Assembly (NCBI GenBank): GCA_900542315.1
Contig: UQMV01000023.1
Location: 1 to 32,519 of the forward strand
Direction: 5' to 3'
DNA length: 32,519 nucleotides
Origin: an uncultured Collinsella sp.
Lineage (GTDB): Bacteria; Actinomycetota; Coriobacteriia; Coriobacteriales; Coriobacteriaceae
Shown: positions 31,140 through 32,519 of the stretch, piece by piece
Numbering within the stretch: position 1 is the first letter of the stretch
Layout: each line of letters starts with the position of its first letter
Made by a program: the position numbers and the translations under genes
Notes under the pieces: model-generated
The model's input: the letters and a program-made list of their open reading frames with translations, nothing else
Told to the model about the DNA's origin: nothing
Database searches by the model: none

Positions 31140-31976
31140 CTAGGCGCCAATCGCGCGTCGATACACCGCCATGACCTGGGCATCGGCTGCCGCCGGATTG
31201 GCAAAGTACTGCTCGTCGTAGGTCTCAGCCGAAACCACTCCACGATATCCACGCGCCACCAGCCTATCCAGGTCGGCACGCATATCGCGGTCGCCGTCGC
31301 CCCAGGCAAGATGTGTGGTGCCATCTGCCGCAACATCGACAAAGTGCACGTGGGCAACATCATCGCCGAGCGCATCGAAGTAATCGTCGATGGTATCCCC
31401 CGCCACTGCCATGGCACCCATATCAAGGCACGCCTTGAGCGCCGGATGGTCAACCGCGTCAATCATGCGCTTCGTATCGGCCGCCGAATTCACGATCATC
31501 GACTCAACCGGCTGCAGGGCCTCAAGCACCAGCCGCACGCCGCGTTCGCCCGCATACTCGGCAATCGACCGCAGCATCGAGGCGCTACGCGCCCACGCGT
31601 CCTCGATCGGCTCATTCAAAAACGCCCAGCCGCTCGAAACCATGACCTGCTCGGCCCCAAGCTCCACCGCAATGTCGACGACGTTCTTAAAGTACGCGAG
31701 CGTACGGGCACGCGACTCCTCCCCGCGCGCCGCGATATTCCACGGCTTGGGATTGTTCTGCTCGGGGCAAATGCCGACAATCCGAACCCCATATCGCTGC
31801 GAAAGTTCCCTCGCCTGCTCGAGCGAATCATAGCCATGGCAATCGACATACAGATGCATCGCACCCGTCCAAAGCTCGCAGCACGTGTAGCCCGATGCCG
31901 CCGCCGAAGAAAAGAATTCCTCCAGGTCAAAATAACGATGGCTGATATTCATAACAGCAAGCAGGGGGTAGCTCAT
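31140..31976 (-). CDS. sugar epimerase/isomerase, FrlC-like TIM barrel
   Basis: A 278-aa xylose-isomerase-like TIM barrel. The metal-binding residues of the epimerase family are in place: Glu152 (VLEALQP), Asp185 (CLDMGA), His211 (VHFVD) and Glu251 (SAETYD). Segments PEQNNPKPWN, LEALQPVESMIV and HVHFVDVAADGTTH resemble FrlC, the fructoselysine 3-epimerase, more than generic hydroxypyruvate isomerases; this is from memory of E. coli FrlC. The start at 31976 has GGAGAG upstream; the frame upstream to 32036 overlaps a hairpin. A FrlB-like SIS gene precedes it, supporting an Amadori-compound role. Confidence 0.75.
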   Translation of the reverse strand: MSYPLLAVMNISHRYFDLEEFFSSAAASGYTCCELWTGAMHLYVDCHGYDSLEQARELSQRYGVRIVGICPEQNNPKPWNIAARGEESRARTLAYFKNVVDIAVELGAEQVMVSSGWAFLNEPIEDAWARSASMLRSIAEYAGERGVRLVLEALQPVESMIVNSAADTKRMIDAVDHPALKACLDMGAMAVAGDTIDDYFDALGDDVAHVHFVDVAADGTTHLAWGDGDRDMRADLDRLVARGYRGVVSAETYDEQYFANPAAADAQVMAVYRRAIGA

Positions 31977-31998
31977 AATTACTCTCCAACCCAAACGA

Positions 31999-32025
31999 GG
32001 TCCCGTTCCATATAGGAGCGGGACC
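31999..32025 (-). other. intercistronic hairpin between SIS and FrlC-like genes
   Basis: GGTCCCGTTCC (31999-32009) pairs with GGAGCGGGACC (32015-32025), with one G-U pair and a 5-nt loop. On the minus strand only a weak T-run follows, so it may be a partial terminator or a processing/stability element tuning downstream expression. Confidence 0.5.
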
Positions 32026-32049
32026 CAATTACACAAACGTTATTTGCTC

Positions 32050-32519
32050 TTAGTAGTCGAACTGGTGATAGTAGCGACGGTAGTTGAGGTTGTGCTTGGT
32101 GACCGTCTCGTAGTAGGCAGCGAGTCGATCGGTGACCAGCGAGGAAAGGATCCACGGAGACACGATGACGCGGAACTCGTCGTCAAGGCCCGGGATGGCG
32201 AACTCGGCGGTGTCGATGATGTTGATGTCGGTGTCGCCGGTCACGCCGCGGTTGAGGAATGCACGGACACGCTCATCGAGCTTGCGGTTCTCGTCCTCGC
32301 CCATGAACAGGAACACGGGAACGCCCGGCTCCACGAGCTCGAGCGTGCCGTGGAAGAAGTCCGCCGAGGTGATGTAGCGGGTGCGCTTCCACTGCATCTC
32401 CTCGAGGATGCACATCGAGAAGAGGATGGTCTCGCCCCAGAGTGCTCCGGAGCCGATGAACATAGTGTAGGGGGCCAGGGCGTACTTCTTGGCGAGCTCC
32501 TCGGCGCGCGGCTCGAAGC
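32050..32519 (-). CDS. SIS-domain sugar isomerase/deglycase, FrlB-like, partial
   Basis: The 5' end lies beyond the right edge; about 156 C-terminal codons are visible. The reading frame stays open from the ATG at 32463 to the window end (AEELAKKYALAPYTMFIGSG), so that ATG is internal. A sugar-isomerase fold is shown by FIGSGALWGETILFSMCILEEM and SADFFHGTLELVE, which recalls FrlB, the fructoselysine-6-phosphate deglycase, and AgaS/GlmS-type isomerases. FrlB releases glucose-6-phosphate and lysine. The exact substrate is uncertain. It lies 73 nt upstream of the FrlC-like gene and is probably in its operon. Confidence 0.75.
   Translation of the reverse strand, partial: FEPRAEELAKKYALAPYTMFIGSGALWGETILFSMCILEEMQWKRTRYITSADFFHGTLELVEPGVPVFLFMGEDENRKLDERVRAFLNRGVTGDTDINIIDTAEFAIPGLDDEFRVIVSPWILSSLVTDRLAAYYETVTKHNLNYRRYYHQFDY

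Noticed and set aside
30834..31174. Two short open frames across the tandem array
   Set aside because: The repeat period of 62 bp shifts frame at every unit, so no repeated peptide results; no ribosome binding sites.

Overview
The window reads as chromosomal DNA of a high-GC Gram-positive bacterium, most likely a Collinsella-like member of the Coriobacteriia (Actinomycetota). This rests on GC-rich codon use, tightly packed overlapping genes, a candidate leaderless gene, a HisZ-HisG fusion in a complete his operon, and the overall gene repertoire. The genus is inferred; no rRNA gene is present to confirm it.

Layout. 1-2149: a minus-strand DUF2207 membrane protein with its own terminator. 2150-4445: a gap with a possible small structured RNA, then gluQ (apparently leaderless) and a TacA/TacT-type toxin-antitoxin pair whose promoter spacer holds a perfect 19-bp palindrome. 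4567-7199: a metallophosphoesterase, a small two-helix membrane protein and an AAA/DUF4143 ATPase, all minus strand. 7200-10898: a repeat-bearing divergent region, a large PLD-helicase-DUF3427 protein and a convergent MutT. This is the most accessory-looking part. 11085-13836: a DUF4342 membrane protein with an OmpR-type response regulator and its histidine kinase. 13912-14585: an orphan PTS IIB with a VOC protein. 14749-15372: a TPR-like membrane protein. 15404-15833: tRNA-Leu(UAA) followed by a 196-bp tandem duplication of its 3' end and terminator, then an inverted-repeat element that recurs at 22363.

15834-21245 is minus-strand housekeeping: enolase, a DivIC/FtsB-like divisome protein with a Ppx/GppA phosphatase, and a LarC2-like / YfcE / MazG operon. 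21439-22350 is a plus-strand PHP phosphatase facing the his operon.

22461-30752 is one histidine operon on the minus strand, transcribed hisZG, hisD, hisC, hisB, hisH, hisA, hisF, hisI, a small RDAC-like gene, hisE. hisB is the dehydratase-only form, so the PHP protein beyond hisE is the natural candidate for the missing histidinol-phosphate phosphatase. With it all ten steps are covered. Upstream of hisZG lies a 62-bp-period tandem array of alternating inverted motifs. The window ends with a FrlC-like epimerase and a truncated SIS-domain (FrlB-like) gene, suggesting the tail of a fructoselysine-type catabolic operon.

The least explained sequences are non-coding: the 62-bp array, the tRNA-Leu duplication with its hairpin cluster, the two-copy inverted repeat, the 40-bp repeats before the DUF4143 ATPase, and the hairpin inside the his operon.
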